From Bifidobacterium aerophilum (GTDB lineage: Bacteria; Actinomycetota; Actinomycetes; Actinomycetales; Bifidobacteriaceae): DNA of 64,000 nucleotides. The DNA is taken from positions 62,001 through 126,000 of the forward strand of contig NZ_WHZW01000007.1 of assembly GCF_010667685.1 (NCBI RefSeq), given 5' to 3'. Under the pieces are notes generated by a model. It saw only the letters and a program-made list of their open reading frames with translations. It was not told the origin of the DNA and did no database searches. Shown here one piece after another: positions 25,248 to 34,072 of the stretch. Made by a program: the position numbers and the translations under genes. How positions within the stretch are numbered: position 1 is the stretch's first letter; the number at the start of each line of letters is the position of its first letter.

Positions 25248-26671
25248 ACCGCATGCGCACGATCGCCGCACGGCTGAGGCCACGCACGTTCAGGGCCGTC
25301 ATGGTGCTGTCCATAGCGGTCATATCCATGCTGATGATGACGGCCGTCGTCATCGCGCAGAACGTCATCGTCGCCCATGTCGCCGCCGAACAGAACATGG
25401 CCGTCATGTGCGTCTCCTCGTTCGACCCGTCCGATTCGTCCGACGGCACCGGTTCCGGCTCCCCGGATGCGGCATCGGAGGACATATGCGATAAGGGCGC
25501 GGTCGCGCTCGGCGACGGGGCGAACATCGACGTGTTCGACCAATCCGATTCGGCACAATACTCGTTCGGCATCGCCAGAACCGTGGATTCGGTCACCAGC
25601 TCGTTCGTGAATACCATGCGGGCGTCGTCCATCGTCATGATGATCGTGTTCGGCCTGCTCGCGCTCGGCGTCGCATGGATCGTCGGCACGAAACTGTCGA
25701 ACCGCGTCGCCGGCGTCGGCCGTCAGGTCGAGGCGCTCAGCCCGGACGATCTGCATGCCCGGATCGACTACACGTACGGCCATGACGAGATCGGCAGGCT
25801 GGTCACGTCGATCAACGGTCTGCTCGACCGGGTCCAGGCCGCGTCCGAGGCCGAGCGGCGGTTCGTGTCGAACGCGTCGCACGAACTGCGCACGCCGATC
25901 GCCGCCGTCGAAACGAACCTCGACGCGCCGCTCTCCCAAGGACGGTTCCCGGCCGACGTGGAACCGTCCGTGCGTCGGGCGCTCGCCGCGAACCGTCGCG
26001 GCGCGCAGCTCGTGCAGGCATTGCTCACGTTGTCGCGTATCCAGAACGACGCGATCGGCGGGTATCGGCCGGAACCGGATATGCCGAACGATGGCGCTGA
26101 TGCCGCCATGCACGGCAGGACGACACCGCAAAACGCGACGGACGACACCGCCGGCACGGCCGGTACCGTCCGGACGACGAATCTGACCGGCTGCGTGCAC
26201 GACATGATCGACGACGTCGCGGACGACGCGGCGACGCACGGCATCACCGTGCACGCCGACGATCTGCCGGCCGTGCGCGTGGCCGCCGGCCGCGCGCTGC
26301 TGGAACTGGCCGTGGGCAATCTCGTGCGCAACGCCGTCATGCACAACATGGACGGCGGGTCGATCGACGTGACGATCACGACGAAAGGCGACGAGTCCGG
26401 TCACGATGACGGCACCGCCGCCGGCGACGGTACCGTCATCGGCGGCGTGACGTTGACCGTGACGAACACGACCGACGAACGGTTGCCCGATGACCTTGAC
26501 GAGCTGACCCAGCCGTTCCATCGCGGCGAGCATTCGCGCATCAGTGCCGTGACCGGCGTGGGACTCGGTCTGTCGATCGCGGACGCCGCATGCGACGCGA
26601 TGGGAGCGACGCTGACGCTGTCGCGGCCCGATCCCGTTACGTTCCGCGCGGCGATCCGTTTTCCTCGTTAG
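25244..26671 (+). CDS. Sensor histidine kinase, HAMP type
   Basis: This 475-residue kinase has two membrane segments (about 18-40 and 126-146) flanking an extracellular sensor domain of about 85 residues containing two Cys (MCVSS and EDICDKG) and many Asp/Ser. A HAMP domain (about 147-200), a dimerisation H-box SNASHELRTPIAAVE with the phospho-His (about 213), an N-box (LVRNAVMHN) and a GLGLS-type G2 box (GVGLGLSIA) follow. A low-complexity segment (about 280-310) interrupts the region between DHp and CATP domains. It is coupled to the response regulator. Its last four bases overlap the convergent VanY-type gene. Confidence 0.92.
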   Translation: MNRMRTIAARLRPRTFRAVMVLSIAVISMLMMTAVVIAQNVIVAHVAAEQNMAVMCVSSFDPSDSSDGTGSGSPDAASEDICDKGAVALGDGANIDVFDQSDSAQYSFGIARTVDSVTSSFVNTMRASSIVMMIVFGLLALGVAWIVGTKLSNRVAGVGRQVEALSPDDLHARIDYTYGHDEIGRLVTSINGLLDRVQAASEAERRFVSNASHELRTPIAAVETNLDAPLSQGRFPADVEPSVRRALAANRRGAQLVQALLTLSRIQNDAIGGYRPEPDMPNDGADAAMHGRTTPQNATDDTAGTAGTVRTTNLTGCVHDMIDDVADDAATHGITVHADDLPAVRVAAGRALLELAVGNLVRNAVMHNMDGGSIDVTITTKGDESGHDDGTAAGDGTVIGGVTLTVTNTTDERLPDDLDELTQPFHRGEHSRISAVTGVGLGLSIADAACDAMGATLTLSRPDPVTFRAAIRFPR

Positions 26672-27474
26672 CGTGCGTATTCCTCGAGCGTGATGCCGCG
26701 GTCGTGGATGTCCTTGGCGGCATCCGCGCCGACATACCGGTAATGCCACGGCTCGTATTGGTTGCCGGTCACGTCGGTTCCGCCGTCCGGGTAGCGCAGG
26801 ATGAACCCGTATTGCCATGCGTTCGCGGCGAGCCAGTCGTACACGCGCTGGTTGGCGTCCGCGTCCGACGCGCCGACGGCGTTCAGGTCGACGGCAAGGC
26901 CGATCTCATGTTCGCTGGTGCCGGGGATCGCGACGAGCCTGCCGGCCTCCTGTTCGGCGTCCTTGGCGCTCATGCCCTGGTTCTCGTACAGGAAGACCTT
27001 GTCGCTCATGATCTGCTGCTGCTCGTCATGCGTGCGGTATCCGGCCGTCACCTCGGGATCGAGACCATCGGCGCGCATCGCATCGAACATGCGCTGCAGA
27101 TCCGGGTAGATGCGCGAATCGACCTGCTGGCCGTTGGCGAGCCGCGTGAGCTCGGGCGCGGGATAGTCGTCGGGGATGCGATGCCAGCGGTTGACGACGA
27201 TCGTGCTCCACGATTGCGCGGAATACCTGGCTTCGGGAATGCCCGGCGCGAACGGGCCCCAATGGGCCGCGCGCCCCAGCGCGAACAGCGCGCCGACGAT
27301 GATCGACACGATGGCGATGCCCGCGATGACCAGTCGCACCACGGCCTTGGCCATGCGCTCGTACCGGTATCGCGCGAAACTGCGCACCGGTCCCCTGCCG
27401 GATGCCGCACGCCCATTGCGGCCGTTCGCGTTTATGCGTCCCGATGCGACGAGGTCCGTTGTGGTTCGTGTCAT
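26668..27474 (-). CDS. D-alanyl-D-alanine carboxypeptidase, VanY (peptidase M15B) type
   Basis: This 268-residue protein has an N-terminal membrane segment (AVVRLVIAGIAIVSIIVGALF, about 44-64) and an extracytoplasmic M15B domain with the zinc-binding motif SEHEIGLAVDL (the His and Asp ligands) and EPWHYRYVG with the catalytic/zinc His. Such enzymes trim D-Ala-D-Ala from peptidoglycan stems. The ATG at 27474 follows GGAAAGGG by seven bases. It converges on the histidine kinase gene; a link to the same envelope-stress circuit is possible but not shown. Confidence 0.88.
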   Translation of the reverse strand: MTRTTTDLVASGRINANGRNGRAASGRGPVRSFARYRYERMAKAVVRLVIAGIAIVSIIVGALFALGRAAHWGPFAPGIPEARYSAQSWSTIVVNRWHRIPDDYPAPELTRLANGQQVDSRIYPDLQRMFDAMRADGLDPEVTAGYRTHDEQQQIMSDKVFLYENQGMSAKDAEQEAGRLVAIPGTSEHEIGLAVDLNAVGASDADANQRVYDWLAANAWQYGFILRYPDGGTDVTGNQYEPWHYRYVGADAAKDIHDRGITLEEYAR

Positions 27475-27540
27475 CGTTCATCCCTTTCCTGTCGACGGTC
27501 GCGTCGCGGCTGGCGCACAGCCGAATCCGCGCGTAACGGA

Positions 27541-27582
27541 AAACCGTTGCAATGCCTTCAATCGTAGGAATCGCAACGGTTT
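27541..27582. repeat. Inverted repeat upstream of vanY-type gene
   Basis: AAACCGTTGC (27541-27550) and GCAACGGTTT (27573-27582) are perfectly inverted with a 22-base spacer. It lies about 70 bases upstream of the VanY-type start, so it could be an operator or part of a leader. Confidence 0.35.
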
Positions 27583-27621
27583 CGCACTATCGGTCGGCGG
27601 GATGAACCGACCCTGATCCTT

Positions 27622-27660
27622 GGGGATGACCGTCCGGGAACGACCCTTAGGGGTCACCCC
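27622..27660 (-). terminator. Imperfect hairpin downstream of pcp
   Basis: GGGGATGACC and GGGTCACCCC (about 27622-27631 and 27651-27660) pair with one bulge. It lies 28 bases past the pcp stop on the minus strand, so it is a candidate terminator. Confidence 0.4.
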
Positions 27661-27687
27661 GCACCGACCGTCTCAACCGCGCGCCGG

Positions 27688-28338
27688 TCAGTGGGTTTCG
27701 CCCATGATCTCGGTCGCGTCGTCTTCCGCGGTCGCGACCGCCTCGATCGCGAATTCGAGGGCCTTGGCCATAGACGCGACCTCCATGACCGGAGTGCCGT
27801 TCGCCTTGCCGACGCCCTGTTCGACCGCATACGGCACGTGGATGAACCCGCCCTTGACGCCGGGGAACCTGCGATCGAGCAGGTAGAGCACGTTGTACAT
27901 GATCGCGTTGCACACGTAGGTGCCGGCCGTGTACGACATGAACGCGGGGATGCCGTGGTCATTGATGTTCTTGACCATCGCCTTGACCGGCAGGGTCGCG
28001 AAGTACGCGGTGTCGCCGTCGGCGCGCAGGGGCGTGTCGAACGGCTGCTCGCCGTCGTTGTCGGGGATGCTCGCCTCGGCGAGGTTGATCGCGACCTTTT
28101 CGACGGTGATCGCCGAACGTCCGCCGGCCTGGCCGACGCACAGCACCCAATCCGGGCGTTCGCGTTCGATCGCTTCTTCGACGACCTGCGCTCCGCGCGT
28201 GAACGCGGTCGGGATCTCGAGCGTGACGACCGTCGCGCCGGCGATCTCGTCCGGCAGCAGTCTGACGGCCTCGAACGCGGGGTTGACGGGTTCGCCGCCG
28301 AACGGGTCGAAACCGGTGACGAGGATCTTCTTGGACAT
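27688..28338 (-). CDS. pcp: Pyrrolidone-carboxylate peptidase (pyroglutamyl peptidase I)
   Basis: The enzyme removes N-terminal pyroglutamate from peptides. The 216-residue protein has the C15 family features: N-terminal KKILVTGFDPFGGEPVNPA, the catalytic Glu in TLEIPTAF, the nucleophile Cys in GTYVCNAIMY (about residue 143) and the catalytic His in GGFIHVPY. Length matches the family. The start MSKKILV is chosen over a longer frame (28395) because it matches the conserved N-terminus. It diverges from the ABC-F gene. Confidence 0.93.
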   Translation of the reverse strand: MSKKILVTGFDPFGGEPVNPAFEAVRLLPDEIAGATVVTLEIPTAFTRGAQVVEEAIERERPDWVLCVGQAGGRSAITVEKVAINLAEASIPDNDGEQPFDTPLRADGDTAYFATLPVKAMVKNINDHGIPAFMSYTAGTYVCNAIMYNVLYLLDRRFPGVKGGFIHVPYAVEQGVGKANGTPVMEVASMAKALEFAIEAVATAEDDATEIMGETH

Positions 28339-28457
28339 GAACCGCTCCTTGCCTGTGATGGGAAGATGACGCGGACGCGCATGAGGCCCGCGCATGCCAC
28401 AGCGTAGCGCGACGCCGCCGGCATGTTCGGCACCCCTTCGCTATAGTGGACGGTTGG

Positions 28458-28487
28458 ACTTTGCCCGCCGCACGACATGCGGGCGGG
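28458..28487 (+). promoter_or_regulatory. Leader hairpin before the first ABC-F gene
   Basis: GCCCGCCGCA and TGCGGGCGGGC form a strong, one-bulge stem in the region between a TATAGT -10-like element (28442-28447) and the ABC-F ATG at 28547. If that -10 is used, the transcript has a leader of roughly 95 bases containing this hairpin. Its effect is unknown. Confidence 0.35.
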
Positions 28488-28546
28488 CTCTGACGGAACG
28501 CGATGATTACGACGGCACGACAAGCGAAAAGGACGGACTGACAGGC

Positions 28547-30148
28547 ATGGCCATCGAAGCGCAGGGACTTGAGATTCAGATCGGGGCGCGCACGCTGCTG
28601 CACCCGACCGACTTCCACGTGGCCAAGGGCGACAAGATCGGTCTGGTCGGCCGCAACGGCGCCGGCAAGACCACGTTGACGCGCGTGATCACCGGCGACA
28701 TGCTGCCGTCGGGCGGCAAGGTGCGCGTTTCCGGCAAGCTCGGCTATCTGCCGCAGGACACGCACGCCGCGGATCAGACGCAGACCGCGCTCGACCGCAT
28801 GATGAGCGCGCGCGACATCGCGACGATCATCGCGCGCATGCGCAAATGCGAAAAGGAGATGACCGACCCGGATCCGGACGTGATGACGCGCGCGATGAAC
28901 CGCTACGACAAGATCATGCAGGACTTCGACAAGGCCGGCGGCTACGCGGCGCAATCCGAGGCGATCGCGATGGCCGACAGCCTCGGCCTGCCGCAGGATG
29001 TGATGAACCGTGAACTGGGCACCCTGTCCGGCGGCCAGCGCCGACGCATCGAACTGGCCCGCATCCTCTTCTCCGACGCGGACACGCTGATCCTCGACGA
29101 ACCGACCAACCATCTGGATGCCGATTCGATCGAATGGCTGCGTGGCTTCCTCAAGAAGTTCGAGGGCGGCTTCCTCGTGATCTCCCACTCCACCGAACTG
29201 TTGGACGAGGTCGTCAACAAGGTGTGGCACCTCGACGCGCAGCTCGGTCAGATCGACATGTACTCGCTCGGCTGGAAGGCGTACCTGCATCAGCGTGCGG
29301 TCGACGAGGAACGCCGCCGCCGCGAACGCGAGGTCGCCGAAAAGAAGGCCGAACGCCTCATGAAGCAGGGCATCCGCCTGCACGCGAAGGCCACCAAGGC
29401 CGTGGCCGCGCAGAACATGATGCGCCGCGCCGAAAAGCTCCTCGAGAACACATCCGAAGCACAGAAGAAGGAGAAGGTCGCCGACATCCGCTTCCCCGAG
29501 CCGGCACCCTGCGGCCGCACGCCGATCATGGCGAAGGACATCTCCAAGGCGTACGGCTCCAACATCGTGTTCGCCGGCGTGAACCTCGCCGTCGACAAGG
29601 GCTCGCGCGTGGTCATCCTCGGCTACAACGGCGCCGGCAAGACCACCACGCTGCGTCTGCTCGCGCACATCGAACAGCCCGACACGGGCGTGGTCGAATA
29701 CGGCCACGGCTGCAAGATCGGCTACTTCGCACAGGAGCACGACACGCTCGACCTGAACGCGACCGTGCTCGAGAACCTCACGCACGTCGCCCCGGAATTG
29801 AACGACACGCAGGCGCGTTCCATCCTCGGCTCGTTCCTGTTCTCCGGCGACGACGCGCTCAAGCCCGCCCGTGTCCTCTCCGGCGGCGAGAAGACACGAC
29901 TCGCGCTCGCCACGCTGGTCACCTCCCGAGCGAACGTGCTGCTGCTCGACGAGCCGACCAACAACCTCGACCCCGCCTCGCGCGACGAGATCCTCAAGGC
30001 CATCGCCAAATACGAGGGCGCGATCGTGCTCGTCACCCACGACGAGGGTGCGGTGCAGGCGCTCAACCCGGAGCGCGTGCTGCTCATGCCCGACGGCGAC
30101 GAGGATCTGTGGAACGACTCCTACCTCGAACTCGTTGCTGAAGAATAG
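28547..30148 (+). CDS. ABC-F family ribosome-associated ATPase
   Basis: The 533-residue protein consists of two ABC ATPase domains with no membrane part, the ABC-F design. Domain 1 has Walker A GRNGAGKTT, signature LSGGQRRR and Walker B LILDEPTNHLD; domain 2 has GYNGAGKTT, LSGGEKTR and LLLDEPTNNLD. Between them (about residues 240-310) is a charged helical linker (ERRRREREVAEKKAERLMK), the P-site tRNA-interaction motif region. ABC-F proteins act on ribosomes in translation control or antibiotic protection; which applies here cannot be decided. Confidence 0.92.
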   Translation: MAIEAQGLEIQIGARTLLHPTDFHVAKGDKIGLVGRNGAGKTTLTRVITGDMLPSGGKVRVSGKLGYLPQDTHAADQTQTALDRMMSARDIATIIARMRKCEKEMTDPDPDVMTRAMNRYDKIMQDFDKAGGYAAQSEAIAMADSLGLPQDVMNRELGTLSGGQRRRIELARILFSDADTLILDEPTNHLDADSIEWLRGFLKKFEGGFLVISHSTELLDEVVNKVWHLDAQLGQIDMYSLGWKAYLHQRAVDEERRRREREVAEKKAERLMKQGIRLHAKATKAVAAQNMMRRAEKLLENTSEAQKKEKVADIRFPEPAPCGRTPIMAKDISKAYGSNIVFAGVNLAVDKGSRVVILGYNGAGKTTTLRLLAHIEQPDTGVVEYGHGCKIGYFAQEHDTLDLNATVLENLTHVAPELNDTQARSILGSFLFSGDDALKPARVLSGGEKTRLALATLVTSRANVLLLDEPTNNLDPASRDEILKAIAKYEGAIVLVTHDEGAVQALNPERVLLMPDGDEDLWNDSYLELVAEE

Positions 30149-30152
30149 CGGC

Positions 30153-30250
30153 TGTGCGATAACGGAGAGTCCTCCGCGTTGCTCCTCGGCCGACGTGCTG
30201 AAGGCACGCCCTCCCTCGGTACGCCTTGAGACCGCACACGTTATCGCGCA
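30153..30250 (+). terminator. Structured 3' region after the ABC-F gene
   Basis: TGTGCGATAACG (30153-30164) pairs with CGTTATCGCGCA (30239-30250), enclosing about 74 bases that contain a perfect inner hairpin CGTGC-TGAAG-GCACG (30194-30208). The element starts four bases past the ABC-F stop and ends before the promoter-like sequence of the CDF gene, so it most simply belongs to the end of the ABC-F transcript. Confidence 0.4.
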
Positions 30251-30264
30251 ACCGTCCTTCATCG

Positions 30265-30294
30265 TTCGCCGCAGGCCCCCGATGCTCCTACAAT
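30265..30294 (+). promoter_or_regulatory. Candidate promoter of the CDF transporter gene
   Basis: TTCGCC (30265-30270) and TACAAT (30289-30294) are spaced 18 bases, with the start codon 40 bases further on. The -10 is good, the -35 poor. Confidence 0.4.
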
Positions 30295-30333
30295 GTGTGG
30301 TGTTTCAGGCACATCATGGGCAAGAGGGGAATC

Positions 30334-31383
30334 ATGAATGAGTCACAAAACCGTCATGCGACCGGTGACGCCGCGACATTGAGCGGCGATACGGACATTC
30401 GACAGCAGACCAAGCATGCGGGAGCCGCCGTCAAGGCGGCCCTCGCCGCGAACATCGGCGTCGCGGCCGCCAAACTGTGCGCCGCAGCATTCACCGGATC
30501 ATCGGCCATGCTGTCCGAATCCGTGCATTCGATCGCCGACTGTTCGAACGAGATCGTCCTCATGATCGGCGGCCGCTTCTCCAAACACCGCACCGACGGC
30601 GATCATCCGTTCGGCCTGTACCGCGCGAAATATCTCGCGTCGTTCGTCGTCGCCACGCTGTTGTTCTTCGTCGGCGGCTTCTTCTCCACCTCCGAGGCGA
30701 TCAAGAAGATCGTCGCAGTAGTCGCCGATCCCGCGCTGCGCGACGCCAACCAGATGGAACTGACGGCCGCGCTCGTCGTGGTCGTCGTCAGCGCCTGCCT
30801 TGAAGGCTACGGCCTGCATTCGAGCGCCAAGGAGGCAAACGAGCGCATGGCGCGCACGCGCACGCCGCACATGGGCATCTTCCGGTTCTGGCGGCGCACC
30901 AAGTCGGCCGAGCTCGCCTCCGTCATCATGGAGGACACGCTCGCGCTGATCGGCCTCGCGTTCGCCGGCACGGGCATTGCGCTGGCGATCGTGCTCGACG
31001 ACGAGCTGTGGGATGCGATCGGCGGTCTGATGGTCGGTCTGGTATTGATCGCGGGCTCGCTGCTGCTCGCATTCAAATCCGGCTCGCTCTTGCTCGGCGA
31101 GACCGTCGACCGGGTGACGCGTGACGAGATCGTCGCCGCGGTCACATCGACGCCCGGAGTGGACCGGCTGCTCAACATGCAGACGATCCACATGTCCGAG
31201 GACGACATCCTGCTGTGTCTCAAGGTCGAAACGTCGAAGCTCGACCGGGACTACGACGTGGAAACGGTCGACAAGATCGAGCGGTCGGTGCGTGGCGCGT
31301 TGCCGTGGTACCGGTTCGAGATCTACGTCGAGCCCGACGTCTTCCGTCCCGAGGCGCACCGCGGCACGGTCGCGCAGGCGTAG
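30334..31383 (+). CDS. Cation diffusion facilitator transporter, ZnT9-like subgroup
   Basis: The 349-residue protein is a CDF-type divalent metal/proton antiporter, probably exporting Zn, Mn or a similar metal. It has about six membrane segments (first near residue 30, HSIADCSNEIVLMIGGRF in segment 2) with HxxxD metal ligands in HSIAD, and MEDTLALIGL in segment 5, where the usual His is replaced as in the ZnT9-like subgroup. A cytoplasmic C-terminal domain (about 245-340) completes it. AGGGG four to five bases before the ATG at 30334 supports that start over an upstream ATG at 30316. Confidence 0.86.
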   Translation: MNESQNRHATGDAATLSGDTDIRQQTKHAGAAVKAALAANIGVAAAKLCAAAFTGSSAMLSESVHSIADCSNEIVLMIGGRFSKHRTDGDHPFGLYRAKYLASFVVATLLFFVGGFFSTSEAIKKIVAVVADPALRDANQMELTAALVVVVVSACLEGYGLHSSAKEANERMARTRTPHMGIFRFWRRTKSAELASVIMEDTLALIGLAFAGTGIALAIVLDDELWDAIGGLMVGLVLIAGSLLLAFKSGSLLLGETVDRVTRDEIVAAVTSTPGVDRLLNMQTIHMSEDDILLCLKVETSKLDRDYDVETVDKIERSVRGALPWYRFEIYVEPDVFRPEAHRGTVAQA

Positions 31384-31427
31384 GGACGGCCAGCGTGCGG
31401 GACGCATGCCGGTTCTCGTCGGCCGGG

Positions 31428-31446
31428 TTGCGGTAAGGTTACGCAA
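31428..31446 (+). promoter_or_regulatory. Dyad upstream of the MetE-like gene
   Basis: TTGCGGTAAGGTTACGCAA is an inverted repeat with one extra base in each central position, about 50 bases ahead of the MetE-like ATG. It has the size of a repressor site. No regulator can be assigned. Confidence 0.35.
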
Positions 31447-31496
31447 CGTATCAACCGAATCTCATGCGCAACCGATGCGCAAGATCGTGAGGAACC

Positions 31497-32627
31497 ATGG
31501 CATATTCGCACAACGCACCGTTCCGCGCCGACGTGGTCGGCAGCTACCTGCGTCCGGCCGCGCTCAAGGCCGCTCGCGCTGATTATGAGGCCGGCAGGAT
31601 CGACGCCGCCGCGCTCAAGGCCGTCGAGGACCAGTGCATCACCGATCTGGTGGCCAAGCAGAAGGCCGCCGGACTGCATGTCATCACCGACGGCGAGTTC
31701 CGCCGCGGCTGGTGGCATCTCGACTGCATGTGGGGCTTCGCCGGCGTGGAGAAAGTCGCCATCGACCAGGGCTACGTGTTCCACGACGAGGTGACCCGCG
31801 CCGAATCCGCCCGCCTGTCCGGAAGGATCGCGTTCGACGGCACGCACCCGTTCGTCGACCACTTCGCGTTCCTCAAGGCCTTCGAGGACGACACGGTCGT
31901 GGCACGCCAGACCATTCCCTCCCCCTCCCAGCTGTACGCCGAACTGTTCCGTCCGGAGAACATCGAATCCGTGCACGAGTTCTACGGCGACGACCAGGCC
32001 GCCTACGACAAGCTGGCCGACGACACCGCCGCCGCGTTCCACGGCCTGATCATGGCCCTGTACGAGGCAGGCTGCCGCAACGTGCAGCTCGACGACTGCA
32101 CGTGGGGCATGTTCTGCGATCCGAACTTCAACTCCCACTACACGCCCGAGGAGTTCGCCGCCATGCAGGAGCAGTACGCCGCGATGAACAACGCCGCGAT
32201 CGCCGACCTGCCGGCCGATCTCGTCGTCACCACGCACGACTGCCGCGGCAACTACCATTCGACGTGGGCGTCCGCCGGCGGTTACTCGGTCGTGGCCGAC
32301 GTGCTGTTCGGCAAGGAGAACGTGGCCGCCTACTATCTCGAGTTCGACGACGACCGTTCGGGCGATTTCGCGCCGCTCGCCAAGGTCACGGGCGACAAGA
32401 AGGTCGTGCTCGGCCTGATCACGTCGAAGAAGCCCGAACTGGAGGACCCGGAGGTCATCAAGGCGCGCATCGCCGAGGCCGCGCAGTACGTGCCGCTTGA
32501 CCGCCTGTGCCTGTCCACCCAGTGCGGCTTCGCGTCCACCGAGGAAGGCAACAAGCTCACCGAAGAGCAGCAGTGGGCCAAGATCGCGCTCGTGCAGTCC
32601 ATCGCCAAGGAGGTCTGGCACGACTGA
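31497..32627 (+). CDS. MetE C-terminal-like zinc methyltransferase (YxjG/YxjH family)
   Basis: This 376-residue protein corresponds to the catalytic barrel of cobalamin-independent methionine synthase without the N-terminal half. The zinc ligands expected in MetE are present: His and Cys in TTHDCRGN, Glu in YYLEFDDDRSG and Cys in LSTQCGF. Related YxjG/YxjH proteins are thought to methylate homocysteine or similar thiols. GAGGAACC precedes the ATG. It is monocistronic: a strong terminator follows, and the next gene is convergent. Confidence 0.88.
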   Translation: MAYSHNAPFRADVVGSYLRPAALKAARADYEAGRIDAAALKAVEDQCITDLVAKQKAAGLHVITDGEFRRGWWHLDCMWGFAGVEKVAIDQGYVFHDEVTRAESARLSGRIAFDGTHPFVDHFAFLKAFEDDTVVARQTIPSPSQLYAELFRPENIESVHEFYGDDQAAYDKLADDTAAAFHGLIMALYEAGCRNVQLDDCTWGMFCDPNFNSHYTPEEFAAMQEQYAAMNNAAIADLPADLVVTTHDCRGNYHSTWASAGGYSVVADVLFGKENVAAYYLEFDDDRSGDFAPLAKVTGDKKVVLGLITSKKPELEDPEVIKARIAEAAQYVPLDRLCLSTQCGFASTEEGNKLTEEQQWAKIALVQSIAKEVWHD

Positions 32628-32660
32628 TCTCGCCGCACGGCGAGCCGTCATGACATGACG

Positions 32661-32707
32661 ACGGGGCTGTGAGCCGGAGGCATCTCCCCTCCGGCTCACA
32701 GCCCCGT
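32661..32707. terminator. Strong bidirectional terminator
   Basis: A perfect 20-bp stem (32661-32680 with 32688-32707) encloses a 7-base loop, followed by TTT on the plus strand. It lies between the convergent MetE-like and CMD-family genes, 34 and 15 bases from their stops, so it can serve both. Confidence 0.85.
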
Positions 32708-32721
32708 TTCCGTATCCCGGG

Positions 32722-33489
32722 CTACCGTTCCGACTTCGCCGCCGCCTCGTTGATGCAGCGGATCGCGTTCAGCGTGCGCGGATAGCCGATATACGGCATG
32801 CACTGCGAGACCACCGCGATCAGGAACGTTTTCTCGTTGCCGACCCTCAGGTTCGCGCCGGCGTGCGCGACCAGCTGCGGTTCGCATCCACCCTGCGCCG
32901 CCAGATAGCACAACGTGATCATCTCACGCTGGCGATGATCCAATCCCCCGCGCGTGTAATAGTCCCCGAAGCAGTTGTCGGCCAGCCATTTGTTGATGTG
33001 CCGCGTCTCCTCCGGACCGGAATGCGCAAAGCCGCGCATATGCTCGCCGAAGATGTCGATCTGAGCCTGCTCGCCCGCCTCGGCACGGGTTTCCGGCGTG
33101 GTGGTCGATTGTCCGGCCAGCGGCAACGCGATGTTCCTCGCCGCGAAAACCTCGTTGGTTTTCTTCAGGAACGGCAGCACACGGCCGAACCCGAGATAGG
33201 CGACCGCCTGATACACGATCTCCTTGGCCTGCACCGGGCTGACGCCGCTTTCCAGCGCGACCGGAAGCATGAGCTCATAGTCGTCCAGCCCCTGGCATCC
33301 GACCAGCGTGGCGAGAATCGCCATGGCACGCGTCGCGTCGTCCAGATCGGGATGGTTCGCCCCCGGTTCGTTGATGACCTCGTCATACGCGAAGTTCGAG
33401 AACAGTTCCACGAACTCCGGGTCGGTTTCGGCCAGCGTCCTGTCGTCGTTCCAGAACCTGTTCATCCTGTTTTTCAATCCGTCGAACAT
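32722..33489 (-). CDS. Carboxymuconolactone decarboxylase (CMD/AhpD) family protein
   Basis: The 255-residue protein has two CMD-type repeats: residues about 50-125 (AILATLVGCQGLDDYELMLPVAL) and about 180-245 (REMITLCYLAAQGGCEPQLVAHAGAN). The first has a single Cys and the second a single Cys, not the CxxC redox pair of AhpD, so peroxidase-reductase activity is doubtful. It lies downstream of a MerR regulator gene (96-base gap) and is probably controlled by it. AAGGAG precedes the ATG. Confidence 0.85.
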   Translation of the reverse strand: MFDGLKNRMNRFWNDDRTLAETDPEFVELFSNFAYDEVINEPGANHPDLDDATRAMAILATLVGCQGLDDYELMLPVALESGVSPVQAKEIVYQAVAYLGFGRVLPFLKKTNEVFAARNIALPLAGQSTTTPETRAEAGEQAQIDIFGEHMRGFAHSGPEETRHINKWLADNCFGDYYTRGGLDHRQREMITLCYLAAQGGCEPQLVAHAGANLRVGNEKTFLIAVVSQCMPYIGYPRTLNAIRCINEAAAKSER

Positions 33490-33585
33490 GATTGCTCCTT
33501 GTCATTGCGTGATCGGGATGGTTCGTTCACGCCGCCGGTAGGGCGTGTCCGGACGATATCGGCCGCCGATACGGTCCTGCGGCTG

Positions 33586-34056
33586 TCATCTGTCGCCCTT
33601 GCCGCCGATCTGCAGTCGTTTGATCTTCTCCACGATGTCGCGGTTCTCCTCAAGCAGCCGCTCCGCGTCCTCTTCACGGCCCTCGGCGACGGCACGCCAG
33701 TACAGGGTCTTGAACGACACGTACGCCTGCTGCATGCGGATGCTTTCCGCTTTGGCCGCCAATCGCAGCGACTGGGCGTCGAGCAGCTCCATCTGCCGGC
33801 GGGCGCCTTCCGGACCGTCGAAACGGTTACGCAGGTATGCGCGCATCGATTCGAGCGGCATTCCGGTGGCCGACAGGCACGAGACGATGGAGATCGCCTC
33901 GAGATCGTCGTCGGAATAGGCGCGATGACCGGAACTCGGGTCCCGCGCGATGGGATCGATGATGCCGATCTGCTCGTAGTAGCGCAGCGTCGATTCGGGC
34001 AGCCCCGATATCAGCGACGCCTCACGGATCGTATGCCATGTGGTCGTGGTGCTCAT
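33586..34056 (-). CDS. MerR-family transcriptional regulator
   Basis: The 156-residue regulator has a canonical MerR winged helix (TIREASLISGLPESTLRYYEQIGII and RAYSDDDLEAI, about residues 9-60) and a coiled-coil dimerisation helix (about 85-150). No metal-binding Cys pattern is present, so aldehyde/reactive-electrophile or drug sensing is as likely as metal sensing. Its own upstream region carries a dyad with the spacing used by MerR proteins. It is followed by the CMD-family gene. Confidence 0.9.
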   Translation of the reverse strand: MSTTTTWHTIREASLISGLPESTLRYYEQIGIIDPIARDPSSGHRAYSDDDLEAISIVSCLSATGMPLESMRAYLRNRFDGPEGARRQMELLDAQSLRLAAKAESIRMQQAYVSFKTLYWRAVAEGREEDAERLLEENRDIVEKIKRLQIGGKGDR

Positions 34057-34072
34057 GGTTCGTACTGTAGGT

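Noticed and set aside
27959..30262. 767-codon minus-strand frame opposite the first ABC-F gene
   Set aside because: It is antisense to a clear two-domain ABC-F protein and contains no domain of its own.
30149..30333. Mn or Ni/Co riboswitch before the CDF gene
   Set aside because: The structure does not contain the conserved bases I would expect of yybP-ykoY or NiCo riboswitches, and a promoter-like sequence lies downstream of it.
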